DNA of 64,000 nt from the NCBI GenBank assembly GCA_024336345.1, contig JANFOG010000020.1, positions 248,001 through 312,000 on the forward strand. The letters run 5' to 3'. Positions 20,219 through 31,874 of this stretch are shown here, piece after piece. Each line of letters opens with the position of its first letter. Position 1 is the stretch's first letter. The stretch is from Mariannaea sp. PMI_226 (Eukaryota; Ascomycota; Sordariomycetes; Hypocreales; Nectriaceae). The notes under the pieces are model-generated. The model saw only the letters and a program-made list of their open reading frames with translations. It made no database searches and was not told where the DNA came from. The position numbers and the translations under genes were made by a program.

Positions 20219-21750
20219 GCCACGACTTTTAGTAAAAAGTGTGTGGCCTCATTGGTGAAGCGGGACGGGCAGAATCAATACTGATCTGATGAGCTTCAGC
20301 CACTTGACTCTCGGGCAACTAATCTTTTATGCGCCAGAACAGGCGCCTTGAATTTATACTTTCCACTTTTGAGGTAATATTACTTTATACATGTTCGGCC
20401 GTTACCCAAATGAGTACAAGCGTTGAACTTCAAATTTCTGATTTCTTTGTGACGTCCTTATGCGTAGCTAGTCCTACGTTCTGTTACTGCATAGGTATAG
20501 GGCTCCGGAATGCTAAAACTCAGGTTTTGTGGCTTGGTTGGTTTACCCCTAGTTATAACAATGTTAGCCACGCTGCGATATTTGTACAGTATGTGAATTA
20601 TGCCCAGGTTGTTCATCTACTTCAACCTCGACTTAACATCTGTAATCCTCCTATTTCAAGATCAATGCGCTCGACGAATAACAGTCCTTTCGGGGCCTCG
20701 ATTTCGATACAGTTGCAAAATGAACAAAATCTAGTCATTCAGCTAAACAGGTTTATGTGTCAGCTCGCCAGGTTGTGCCACCGTTTCCCCACTCACATTC
20801 AACAGGGTGATGTTACAAGAAGATGCGATTGGGTAGCTTCTTTGTATGTGCAACGTCAGTATCATAGATGTGACTGATATAAACGCCTAACAGAAGGCAG
20901 CTGATGACGGCCTTGAAGGAACATACTATTGAACTCAGCGAAGTGTGAGCGGGTTGGGAATAAATGAGACAGTGTATTACCTGGGGTTGCAGCAATTAGG
21001 AGCTTCAATCCGCTGCTTACCCCGCACTGCCTGGTAGATCAGAGATTGATGCATTGCTGCCCGATGCTCAAATTCGGGAGCGGAGATGGCTGGGGGTTAC
21101 GGCGGCGCATGATCCACCGGGGTCCGTTTTGAGGTGTGATAAGACCACCCAGTACGTGCACTCACACACTGATCAGACAATGGGTCCTGAGGGGAGACAA
21201 CTACACCGGGTACATTGCAGCCTGACAATACTTGTCTGTGGACCAGTCGAGCCAGAGTAATGAGGCGGCTGGGCTGTACGTGGAATGGATCACAGCAGCG
21301 GGTCCGCGATTGCAATTAATTACAGTCTTTACTAGTAGTTACCAACCTTTAATAACCTAATTCATCCCTGGGTAACTAATTCAATTATTATTTCATAAGC
21401 TCTTGTTTAGAGAATTGTTTCTTTGTTTTAAGTATTTTTGAATACTGTATTCGCTATGTCTTTTAAAGTGCTTATACGCAAATGCTATATGTTCCGTTTG
21501 AGGCCTTACGGGTGTTCTTACAGAGAATGAACAGCTAACTTATCTACGAGAGTAGTGAGGTCACCATTGCCATCCTCCTCGCCAACTGCATGGGGATTCA
21601 GCGAACCGTCAGCGCATCACATACGCGGCGCCTAGTCTGCTCTTGTGCCTCAATATATGCCTTCCCTGAATCGGGACTTGCGAAAGCTTTGTGGCCGGCG
21701 TGGCTGTATTGGTAAACTCGAGGTACTACTTCGAGGCTAGTTGTGGAGTG
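20219..21750. other. Region without a supported gene
   Basis: The ORF at 20329-20877 is uninterrupted but has no motif and an unusual composition; I do not accept it. A stretch at about 21330-21460 is AT-rich. Parts of 21050-21310 may be decayed transposon sequence, but nothing identifiable remains. Confidence 0.35.
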
Positions 21751-22199
21751 TTAGAGCCTACTCCGGGGGGCGACACCTACATTGCAGAGTCTTGCAAGCG
21801 TCAATTGGTCTTCGTCAGATAGTCTGCGGTGTATGGGATGGGCAGATACATCATGGCTCGGCTCATGTTTGTGGATGGAGAACTTGGCATCTAGGCGATG
21901 TCGCAGGGTCCAAGTACTTTATCTCTAGACTCTTTCGCCAAGACAGAGGATTGGCACCCAGTTCCGCGACTTGTAATTTGACGCTTCTTTCTCTGGGATG
22001 ACGCAGGCTGCCAGCATGATCTATCACACATATAATTGACTATCAACTTGCCACTCTTCTCAATAGTGGACCGACCAGTAGTGAAAGCGTATCCACGACA
22101 AGCTGCCCACTCATTGATGGAGTCGAACAAAGCTTCTCGCGATGGGTAATCTTGTACTGGGGGCAAGCAATCGCTGGTGAAGCGCTTAGCAGGCTCCAT
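21751..22199 (-). pseudogene. Mutator-like (MULE/Hop-type) transposase relic
   Basis: Starting at ATG 22199 on the minus strand, the text YPSREALFDSINEWAACRGY, AFTTGRSTIEKSGKLIV, then CDRS and SRGTGC.SSVLAKESRDK match the FAR1-like DNA-binding region of fungal Mutator-family transposases. At about 21905 the frame shifts; in the next frame it continues as WTLRHRLDAKFSIHKHEPS, HDVSAHPIHRRLSDEDQL and TLARLCNVGVAP. It ends at a stop at 21751. The MULE catalytic domain and SWIM finger are missing. A frameshift plus truncation makes it a pseudogene. Confidence 0.7.
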
Positions 22200-22467
22200 G
22201 AAGTTACAAATATTAAAACAAAATATTTCGTTCAATGCAGATGCAGGCTCTTAGTTTGACTTGTCAGATGTAGCATTCAACAGCTGAAATAATCGTACTG
22301 TGCTCTTATTGACGCGTCTGACGCAGTCGCCATAATGGAACGTACCGTGTCAATAACTTTTATCTAATTAGTGGTGTTAAACACTCACACTGTATGTTAA
22401 TGACCCGTGCAATCCTTAAAATCACGGGTCCCCGCATTGTCCCAACGCATGAACCATCACCACGAAC
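22200..22467. other. Short spacer with a partial R1 repeat
   Basis: The last 35 bases (22433-22467) match the left part of R1 (CCCAACGCATG and the following 20 bases), interrupted exactly where the DUF3505 element begins. This suggests that the element inserted into an R1 copy. Confidence 0.5.
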
Positions 22468-25400
22468 CTACTGTACAAAGGATCGCTTGTAATTTACTAA
22501 AATACACACTTTCTGTCCGTGCGCTGCTCCTTGTCAAATGTAATTTCATTAAATTACACACTTTTTATCCGTGCACGCTGGTTGGTCCTACATTCGCCAT
22601 AAACCTTACTAACTTTTCTTTTTGTGATAGCACTACTGCTGGTATGAGTATGCCGAGAGATAGTTGCCCCTGAGAAGGACCAAATAACTCAACGTCTTCT
22701 TTTTCTTTCCTTCCTCCTTTTTCTTTAATCTATTGTCTATCCTACATAATACAAATGCTTGGCCCTGTTACCTTGAATCGATAAGTCTACACCACGGCCT
22801 ACCGTCCGTTGGAGCCTTTCTCAATGGAAACCCAAAGACTCCTAACGAACCTTCAATTATATATCGACCCCAACGCCCGTGTTCTCATCTGTTGCCGGAA
22901 CGAATGCCTCTGCGCCCTCTCCACTGATGGCTCACGCGTCACCACACATCTTAGAGACAAGCATAATATCCCAGCAGACATGAGGAAGGGCCTGACCAAG
23001 GTGCTCAAGACGCAGCGCTTGCTCGATCCTGATAAGGCCCTCCCACGGGAGGATGGTTTGCCAGAACATCCCTACCTTCGAACATACGATGGCTTTGACT
23101 GTGATGGGTGCACATTTCGCACAGTTAGTCTCCAGTCAATGAAACGCCACTTCTCCGACCCAGCGATGCACGATCAATGCCGCCACTACGGTCAAACTCG
23201 CTCCGCGAACGAATTTGACGAGCTATTCCAGTACGTCTTTTTGCAGACGTGGGTAAGTGGCCCTGGGAGACAATACTGGCTTATCGAACGCAATGGCAGC
23301 CGGCTGCGGCCGATCGGGGGCCAGCAGGTTCAGGACCATCTGAGGTCGATACGCGAACGGGAACGGGAACGTGAGCGTAGGCAGATGACAACTGCGGTGG
23401 GGGCTGGAGATTACCACAGCATGCCATCAAAGCGACTACTACGAGCATCATCACCGGATTTAAGCTCGGGTTCAGGGAACTTAACATTTGCTGAAAAAAC
23501 CCCTTGGATTGAGCGAACTGGTTGGGAGGAGATGTACCAAGGCAAGAACCGCTCGGTGCTCTCCGCCTTGATGGAAAGACCCGATTCCTGGCCTCACTAT
23601 TTGGGTCAGGATCACGTCCTCGGTTACCGCAGCACAAATGATTCAGAAACGGACGTTATCATCAGTCCAGCTGGAGATGAGTTGAGGATAGCCGCCATCC
23701 TTAACATGTTCGATCGAGTGATGGATCAGTGCGAAGAAACAGCAAGAAAGACTAGCCGGGGTATCCTCTGCTGGTTGCGGAGCAGTCGAGCGTTGTCATG
23801 CTATCCAAAGCCATTCACGTTTGTAAGCAGCCCCTCGACTACAAAAGGATATCGTCTTTTATTCAAAAGATGTCTTGCTCTGGTCCTGCGAGCTTACCGC
23901 ATGGCTTCAGCCAATCGACAAAAGTTTATCGGGTCCCGCCTCAGCAAGAAGCAGATACGCTATTTGGAGTTAGTATGGAACCATGCGTACTGGGATCATG
24001 CAAAAGAGAGGACGAGTCTATCGGCAGATACAGGCCATGCCAGAGCTAGAGTTGGAGAAGCAGTTCTCAACTCTGTCAGGAGGCGTCGTGATCCTCCTGA
24101 AGTTGGTAGTGATGGTGATGAGGAAAAGTGGACGGATAATGATGACGGTGACTGCAGTGATAGTGACGGTGACGACGATGGTAGCGATGGTGATGGGGAT
24201 GATGACTACGACAATGACGACAACAACGAGGATGTCGCTAAAGAGTGCCAGGAAGACGAGGAAGATAATGCCGGTGTACTAACTGGAAGTTGGGCAGGAA
24301 CCACGAACTCTTTGGAAGAGAAATGTGGAGAGAGCACTGCAGACCAGCTGGCAGAGCTGCTAGAATATTTGTTTGGGCTGACGGCATCACTCTGCACTCA
24401 GACTCTAATCAATGGCCAGCCGAGCTCGACGATATTGGTATATGCTAGCGGAATCCTTGGCTTCTCTTCTAATTCGAAAGCCTTTCTCCCCGCCCGATCT
24501 TATACGAAATACTTGTCAGGGTTGATATACATCCAGCGGCTTGTCTTCCTCGAACTCGCTCTTCCTCTACGTTGTTATATAAAGCTTGGGATTGCTCAAC
24601 GGCCGCGGATCAATCAACTTCAGCGGCTCGAGCCCATACGACAGTCCTATATGGTAAACGGCGCTCAGTCTCCTTTCGAGGAGATGATGAGCCTGCGGAA
24701 CTACGGCCGGGTTTTGGCTCGAACAGATAGCCCCGCATTTCTCTTCCGCTGGAGTGACGATTCCCAAACCATCTTCCATGGTGATGTCATGAATGTGTCT
24801 ATGGGCAACTTTCGTCGTCTGCCAGACTACTTCATAGAGCAGGCTGAGGCCCTGTGTGACGAGCTGATGCTCAACTGGAGGCCTTCTGTCGACCTTGCAC
24901 AGATCAAAGACGACATGATGGATATGACGCAGGGCTTCTCATTCGTGAAGCACACGAAGAATAGATTACAAGAGGCATACCTGGAGTTGTACGAAAGAGC
25001 TTGCACGACTCGGCTCCGGGGTTTATCCCGGGCGGGATCATGGAACAGCAAGGCTACATTTGCCTGGATGAAGAAGGAAGAAGCATTCCGGAGTGCCCTA
25101 GCAGGATGTATGCATCTTGGAGGCGGTCAGGTACCCCGCTGCAAGGAGCTTCTTAGCTTGTGGTGCGTCAATGGCGAGTTTGGTCCAAGAGGGATCTACG
25201 TCTATAATGGGGCCATGGTCTATATTATACGTCACCACAAGGCAAAGCGATCTACCAACCGTGAATTTGTTGTCGCTCGATTCTTATCTGCGCAGATTAG
25301 TCACCTGCTATATAAGTATTTGGTGTACATCCGGCCATTGGTGGATATGTTATATAGGGAGAGTTGCGCTGGATCTCAGGAAAGCATACAATACTCACCC

Positions 25401-27641
25401 CTGCTTTTCCGAGCGGAGATGAATCCTAACAGCAAACCCTGGCCAACGGGCCGGTTTACCTCCATTCTGAAAACAGCAACCAAGAAGTTATGGGACTTTC
25501 CTGTGAATTCTCAACTACTTCGGCAATTGTGCATTGCAATATCAGAAAAGCATGTGCGTGAGGTATACGAACCTTTTAATCGATTCGACGATACTGGAGC
25601 AAACGCGGACCGTAATGTGGTTTTTGCCTGGCAGAGCGGGCACCGTCCGCTACAGCGAGGATCAACATATGGCCTAGATGGTGCTTTCCCAACGAAACTT
25701 CAACCGCAGCTCCTGCATCTCTATGAATGGGCATCAACCCGATGGCATGAGTTTCTTCACCTCCCAAGCAAATTTATTCCGGCGAGAATCGATCTGAGCC
25801 GGGAACAGGGACAGGGGCGACAGGTGCTGCTATGGTCCTCCTCTCCCCCATCCGACAAGACAGCAGCCAACTGGGAGAAGTTCCCTGCCACAAAATCCTT
25901 GAGCAACCAACCCACATCTCGCCGCACCCACGCTCAAGACACTAGACTCCCGGCAGCTCAGTCGCACCTCCAGAAGGAACACGGTCAAGGTGTTATGATC
26001 CGTAATCGGCCGCCCACTCTCAACAAACATCGATTGCTAAGTGATGCTACCGACATACCGGTATACGAGATTGACAGCGACTCACCTTCTCCTCTTGAAA
26101 AACGAAACCGCCTTACTGCGAAAAGAGCTGTATCGTTACATACCAACCCGGATATATGCGTGGGTTCTTCCCATGATGTTAACCCTACTTCCACCGGCGG
26201 GTCAGGCATACGAGTTCAGAGTCAAAGGCAGAAACGGAAGCGGGACCACAAGGGCGTAGCGGCAGATGACGCAGTCTCAATATCCTCAGTCGAAGGCTGG
26301 AGCTTAGAGCCCCAGACCCACGGAACCGGCACAAGGACTGCGAACTATACTTGCACGATCCCATGGGCATCATCGCCATCAGGACAACCCAAACGGGCAG
26401 GTAAATGGAGGCGGATACACACTGACTGCGTCACTGGACCCTCGTCACCCCAATTGACTATCCCTTTGGCTATGTCAATCACTAGACGGCAAGATATCAC
26501 GGAAAGGCAGGAGACCCTGCTCGCACAGCCCTTATTCGGCTGTCTGAAGGAAGTAGACTCGGCCGAAGCGATTGAGGAGCGGCGCTCCATTCTCCAATTT
26601 CTCAGCAGGTATAACACCACCGAGGCAAACAAGTTCCGACGGCAAGATCAACTTGCCGAAGTGGTCCAGACTGTGGAATGGTGGGGGCTTGTGGGCTGTC
26701 CGGTATGCTTCACCACAATAGGACGACGTGAGCCTGATCATGATATGTACTCGTGCGAGAGCGGCATCAATGGGGAAAGGGCTAGATTAATTCTTTAATG
26801 GTTGGAGAAGTTGACTATACCTCTATTATATCATTCTCAGAACCGAGGCGATTGCAGCATATGCGCACCATTCCATCCATGCCGCGAGGTGGCCTTCGGT
26901 ATTCACTTGGCTGAAGCTAGATCCTCAGGTAAAAAGGCATATTGGGTCAAGAAGTTGGAGGACAAGCCTGGTGCTGATGGCCAGTGTGAGCACAGGCCCA
27001 TTATCCGACAAGTCATTGCTGCTCTTTGTGTGTACGACAATCAATTCCTTGGTAAACTTATCACTAAGCTGGCTTCTGATCGAGACGATATAGACCTAAC
27101 CATTGAGGTCCATGCTCGAAGGTGGTTTGAGCAGCGAATAAATACCATCCCACACTGGCAATTCTCGAATCTTCTCCAGATTTATGAATCTCTCGTACGT
27201 GCGTTCTATTTCCGCCAGAATATGAGCCAGGGTTCGCAGCACGGAATGTATCGGTCCCGGACCACGCGACCGGGGGTAGTAAAAATCACGGGAATAAAAA
27301 TCACGGGAAATAGACGATGCTCGAGGCATCAAAATGAAAATATTCAATTGATCAAATTATCTGTGTTATTATTATGTTTTTTTTTTCCAAGTTTGTCATC
27401 GAGGGCATTTTTGCCTTTTTGCCCCTCTTTCAAGTCACTCGATGACGCCCGCCGCGATGCTCTGCTTCGTTGAACTACAGTTCTTAGTAGGAAGAGGCCC
27501 AGCCTTTCACAGCAGTAGCAGAGGGAAAACCACCATCAAGCTGGCACGGAGGAATAGGTTGTATGGGTTACTAGTAGTCCCACTTAAAGTAGCAACGGAA
27601 CACAGATAACGACGGAAGACAGAGTGGCCTTTGTACAGTAG
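22468..27641 (+). mobile_element. 5.2-kb element with short TIRs carrying a DUF3505/recombinase-like gene
   Basis: The 14-mer CTACTGTACAAAGG opens the element at 22468-22481, and its exact complement closes it at 27628-27641. The left end also has two imperfect subterminal copies of a block of about 50 bp (from about 22488 and 22539; shared words TGTAATTT, ACACACTTT, CCGTGC). A detached copy of this left end is at 15477-15546, inverted, showing that the sequence is mobile or duplicated. The only gene inside is the DUF3505-type protein. I see no clear target-site duplication. The boundaries are inferred from the repeats. Confidence 0.55.
22824..27473 (+). pseudogene. DUF3505 (OrsD-like) protein with tyrosine-recombinase signature; one in-frame stop
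   Basis: From ATG 22824 the frame runs 1324 residues to TAA at 26796-26798, then continues in the same frame to 27473. N-terminus: two C2H2-like fingers (CCRNECLCA...HLRDKH; CDGCTFRT...MKRHF), as in the DUF3505/OrsD region of fungal RecQ-type helicases. An Asp-rich run lies at about 435-475. Residues about 900-950 carry LLRQL (Arg900), QSGH (His940) and STYGLD (Tyr949), matching box II Arg, His and the Tyr nucleophile of tyrosine recombinases. The helicase module seen after this region in related proteins is absent, replaced by a disordered linker. The C-terminus has a Cys cluster (CPVCFTTIG...) split by the TAA from its second half (WLEKLTIPLL, CSICAPFHPC). The stop therefore truncates a conserved zinc-binding tail, which suggests recent decay. 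Confidence 0.65.
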
Positions 27642-28041
27642 CGCGTACAGCATCTATAGAAGATCATAGGAACTAAATTTGAGTGTTATTGGATGCTGCA
27701 TAGTTCATCGAATTATTCACCGGTTCAATTTTTGCCTTTAGCGCCGTTGGGTATGCTGAGACAGGCGGTGGTTAAAGCTGAGGATATGCGATTGGTTTGA
27801 AAGTCTTTGCTGATGACGAAACGTCTTCTACACAATGACCCCGCACAAAGCATAAACTTGCGGCTTTTTTGCTTTCCCTCAACCAGGTTCTTCTTGTTAG
27901 ATCGCCCGTCGCATTCTCGAGCGAGTCAGGCCCCCATTATTTCAGTCTTGTGGTTTCTAAGAGCGATCCGAAGTTGTGTGTTCATTTAACTACGTCGATC
28001 ACAATCCTACTTTCTGACACAATCATCGCAGGCTTGATACC
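27642..28041. other. Spacer, no gene seen
   Basis: Only short ORFs (27807-27989, 27869-28078) in overlapping frames. A pyrimidine-rich run and a CTGACAC...GCAG stretch just before 28042 could be the 3-prime end of an intron in the leader of the next gene. Confidence 0.35.
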
Positions 28042-28398
28042 ATGGATCGGCAGCACGACACAGCATTCACTTCGCTGAAGTACTCTTTCAGCGAGCTATG
28101 TCTTGCAGATCGTGCACCCGCTGCTGAACGAGTTCTGGAGGTAGTGAGAGATCTGGGATGGGATGTTGAGAGAGTTGAGGGAAACAGGCCTGCGATTGTC
28201 GACGATGGTGTATCTATCGTGACGGGCGAGTCAATGCTCCGTGTGCACTTCTCGAGTGGCTTGGCTCATCTGACTGGCGCATCAATAGAGCTAGGGCGTC
28301 TCGGGTTGAGGGCCCAGAAGGATGAGTGTGAGAGGATAATTCAAGACTGCCGAAATGATTCTGGTGGTCAAAATGCTTCCAACAGTACAGTCACGTAG
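28042..28398 (+). CDS. Small hypothetical protein
   Basis: A 118-residue ORF with a good start context (ACCATGG). The sequence is helix-rich (ADRAPAAERVLEVVRDLGWD, ASIELGRLGLRAQKDECER) and acidic, with no membrane segment and no known motif. It could be a short soluble protein or the end of a larger degraded gene. It lies between the DUF3505 element and the second PDDEXK_12-like gene, which faces it. Confidence 0.4.
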   Translation: MDRQHDTAFTSLKYSFSELCLADRAPAAERVLEVVRDLGWDVERVEGNRPAIVDDGVSIVTGESMLRVHFSSGLAHLTGASIELGRLGLRAQKDECERIIQDCRNDSGGQNASNSTVT

Positions 28399-28846
28399 TT
28401 TGAACCATTGGGAGCGGGGAGTCTATATCACTGGAGCCTTTATTATCTAAATCAAGAGCAACGCGCGGCTACTGCGTGTACTCACGATGCCAGTATATAA
28501 GTAAATTGTACGGTAATGAGTGAATCACAATAAAAGTGGCGCACTCAATGTTGCTTGTTGCCATCATGTTGACCAACTAGCATGTCCTGATCGTTAGCTT
28601 TGTGCAGCGCCTTCATTTGGCACGCGTTCAGACGCGTCGGTAAGGCGTAGAGTAGCGATTGTAATCGCTATGGAAATTGATGCATGGGAATCGGTCGGAG
28701 ATAGACGATACGTGAGAATGAACAGGGGATAGGCGACAACTAAGGGTACACGACAATTTAAGAGCAGAAGAGTAGGGTATCCAATATATAATATAAGTGA
28801 ACTTGTATAAAAAATAAAAAATAAACAAATAACATAATCCGCTTCT

Positions 28847-30358
28847 CTACGACTTTTCCTGGCTAACTTGTGGCTGAGCCAATGCCCTCGAAACAACTTG
28901 TGTAATCCACGTCTTAAACGCCCCCTCCATCCATTTGGTGATCGCCAAAAAGGCAGCCTGAAGTTGATACATCCCTATAGGTCCGTCGCTACTGCCAATC
29001 TTAAAGTCCCGATAAGCGATTTGCTGCTAACAGTTAGCCAAGGCAAAGAGAGAGAAGACGGTGAGAAAACTTACAATTTCACTCCCCGCATCCACAGCAA
29101 ACATGATGGTCCATCTCTCTTCAGTCACTTGGATCAGAGGAACTGTGATGACTCGCTCAACCATGCCGCCGCGCTTCATCAGGCTACGCATGCTTTCATG
29201 CCATGCTGCTATCCAAATGCCAAGCTGGACATCTGCTGTTTCGCCATTTCCGGCTGCTGTTTTTGTTTCGATAAACACTGGCGCGGGACGATTTTTCAAC
29301 GGAAAATACGCTGTCTGATTGACTGTCGCATCATGTGGAAATTTCGTAAGTCGTTCGATAATAGCAGCGAGGTCTTGATCGGGCTCGAGAACAAGTGCAA
29401 AGTCAACCATCTTATGCACCAATTTTGCCGTGTTGACCCGCGACGGCGATGTGTTGCTGTTGGTGCTGTAACTACCCGTCGAAGATGAACCGGCCTCGTC
29501 AGGATATTCGTCGGATGCAGTAAAGCAAGGACGAAATCTCGGGACGATGCGCGCTGATGTTATGTCCTCGACACGAATGGAGGAGGTTTCGGCGAGTTGA
29601 GAGAGGATTTGCCAGTGGACTTGGGAGTTCCATGCTGCCTCGGAGCGACGCAGCTTAGACGACTCAATCGAGCGCTCAATGATTTCCTGAAAACGAGAGT
29701 TTCTGTCCACAGTAGAGATATTCGTTCGATTGTCCGTAGTCTTGTCTGCTTTTTGCCACATATAAGGGCGAGAATCGGGAAGTTCTAAACCTGGGACGTC
29801 CTTCAGTGCGGCCGGCAGTATGGCTTCGCAGTATTCTGCCGTAACCAACGCATCATAAAGATCGTGCGCATCAGAGGGAAGCGCAGCTCTCAGATTTTTC
29901 TCTGTTGTGAATCTTACTGGATAGTCAAGTCTCAGTAAGTCGTTCCTTTTTTTGTATTGCTTCGAAGGTGATGGACTTCGCGGCTGTCGGGATTGTTGAT
30001 TGGCAAAATGCGGTCGGGAGGCGAGGATCTCAGTGAAAACAGACGTAGGCGGTGTCGATTGTGCGGTAGAACCTGGGATGTCAAATGAGGGTGCTGAGTT
30101 ATAGATACTGTCGGGTGCATTGGTAACTAGTCGTCGTGGCGTTGCGTCGCAGTCAACAAAAGGATCAGAGTCTTCTAGTCGCGGGCGTTTCGATGGGCTT
30201 GACATGGAAGGGCTGGGTAGCTTCCGCTTGGCCTCATTCAACAACGCGTTGTAATTATCTACGTCGGCCGAATTTTGCTCACTTTGGCCAGTGAAATCGG
30301 TAGAAGGGGTGGTGGGATCAATTGCATCGATCCAGGCGTGGATGGCATCAATATGCAT
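28847..30358 (-). CDS. PDDEXK_12-like fungal nuclease-fold protein, copy 2
   Basis: Exons 30358-29075 and 29026-28847, joined over a 48-nt GT-AG intron (GTAAGT...CTAAC...TTAG, phase 0), give 487 residues. The order is as in copy 1: an N-terminal helix (IHAWIDAID), a long Ser/Pro linker with basic clusters (SPSKRPR), the SEAAWNSQVH motif at about 239-248, then Asp319 in HKMVDFALV, Glu364-Thr-Lys366 in FIETKTAAG and a Gln/Trp helix (DVQLGIWIAAWHESM). The intron sits at the same place as in copy 1, after the Ile of a G-(N/S)-(S/E)-I strand. The C-terminal exon reads FKIGSSDGPIGMYQLQAAF, matching the KIGDTKSIVGCYQVVAF end of copy 3. The gene looks intact. Confidence 0.8.
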
Positions 30359-31444
30359 GCCGAATAGACAAGCGGTGCTTGTGTTGTGTTGAAGGGAGTG
30401 ATAGAATTGTAGGTTATTGACGATAATTTTAGTGAGGATTGAATGGCGGCTGAGAATTCAGCTGGCCATTGGATTGGTTGACCCGGTGATGTTTGCGGGG
30501 AAATTGTTAGTGCACTGGGCTCTAGATTCGCTTACCTAGGTGGGGACAGAAATCTAGCTTACTTACCCTGTAATGGGTTTAGCGTTGCTATTGATTAACA
30601 GCACACCTTCCCTTGTCATCATGCTTTCTTGGCATACAAGTGTTAAGAAAGTGGCCTGGCCTACACCAATTTCCTTACTAAGTGCGCAACACCTGCTTGA
30701 ACCTGCGCTTCGCGCAGCCTCCAACGGCGGCCATGGCATCCGCCACCGGCCCGTCCGCCCTCACAGATCCTTTTGATTTAGGGACTCATACTCCTGTCAA
30801 TCTAAACCGGATAGCCCGCACCGCCCTCTCGCAAAACAGCCCCGCTGCTGTGGATGGCCCAGCCCGTGTCTTGCTCATGCGCCCAAGGACCAACGAACGC
30901 TCGCCGTCACCACTCACTGCCACTTCTGCCGCTGTAGTCACCGAAGGATCTCATTTCGGCCCCGCATCCAGCCTGCCGGGTTCCACACGGACGCGGAGCG
31001 CCAACCGGTATCCATCATCGAGTCAGCCAATAAAGTTGTCCACGAGCGCGGGGAGGAGTACAGTATAATGCCAAGTTGAGAGTATTCCAGGCTCTCTGCG
31101 CCAGGTTTGAAGAGCTTTCTGGAACTAAGGCTACCTCTAGACCTACTTACAGCACCATGGCTGCCCGATCACTCGCGGATAAGCGACCACACCGACAACG
31201 TCAACAACAACAGCTCCCAGTTCACCAGGGGCAACCCTACAGGTGCTGTTGACTCAGAACTCTACTACAGTTCATTTTCCCGCCCCTCTTTCCCGGGCGT
31301 AGAGTTCATTTTCTGCCACCCTACTAGTGTCCATTTATACTTGGCCAATTAAAACTGAGTACCTAGCCACACCACTCTATTAGCCACAACTATTACAATA
31401 GTCATAGTACAAGTGCGATGACTGTTGATGATTCCCTAGCGACC
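30359..31444. other. Region with possible transposon-derived coding debris
   Basis: A Ser/Pro/Thr-rich ORF (about 30733-31068, from MASATGPSALTDPFD) and, in another frame at about 31070-31245, AKLRVFQALCARFEELSGTK followed by a Gln/Arg-rich run look like pieces of one degraded protein, perhaps a retroelement gag or ORF1. I cannot name it. No intact gene was found. Confidence 0.3.
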
Positions 31445-31470
31445 CTTATAGGAACTGTAGTTCCTATAAG
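31445..31470. other. Perfect 26-bp palindrome
   Basis: CTTATAGGAACT, a GT spacer and AGTTCCTATAAG form a perfect inverted repeat. It directly abuts the left target duplication of the solo LTR, so the LTR inserted at the edge of a hairpin. Confidence 0.7.
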
Positions 31471-31474
31471 CCCC

Positions 31475-31613
31475 TGTTGGAATAGGGAAACCGACCCTCA
31501 AGGTGGCTGGGAATCATCAGGACTACTGTATATATATCACGAATATCCCCAATCATATCGTTCCTCAATCAATAATCTTTGCTCGCATTTTTCTCACCTT
31601 CTACTGTCCAACA
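31475..31613. mobile_element. Solo LTR 1 (139 bp) with 5-bp target duplication
   Basis: Begins TGTTGGAATAGGG and ends CTGTCCAACA, with the TG...CA borders and terminal inverted TGTTGG/CCAACA of Ty1/copia LTRs. The 5-bp direct repeat GCCCC flanks it on both sides (31470-31474 and 31614-31618). No internal retroelement sequence is adjacent, so it arose by LTR-LTR recombination. Confidence 0.8.
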
Positions 31614-31874
31614 GCCCCTACACTAGTATAACTTGGAGAAACGGGGCACGTTCTTCTCCTCCACCAATCAGCCATTTCAGAATGCTACATGAGCCGCATG
31701 TAAGGGCTGTTTGCAAGGATGTCATTGAGGGTAGTCCGGATCAAGTAAGACCTCGATAAGTAATACAAAAATATCAGACTTCAGCATCGTCAAGTCTCCT
31801 ACCGGACAAGATAGCATCCCCAGAACCGAGTACTCACGGCACCTCAGTCAATTGCTCGACTGGTTCCAGAGCCA

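Noticed and set aside
20329..20877. 182-residue ORF
   Set aside because: No motif or family resemblance, and the surrounding sequence is decayed transposon territory.
24100..24260. GATGGTGACGA-type run looking like a microsatellite
   Set aside because: It encodes an Asp/Ser-rich linker in the open DUF3505 frame, so it is better read as low-complexity coding sequence.
23223..26741. Many minus-strand and alternative-frame ORFs within the DUF3505 gene
   Set aside because: They overlap a 1324-codon frame with recognisable motifs and lack motifs of their own.
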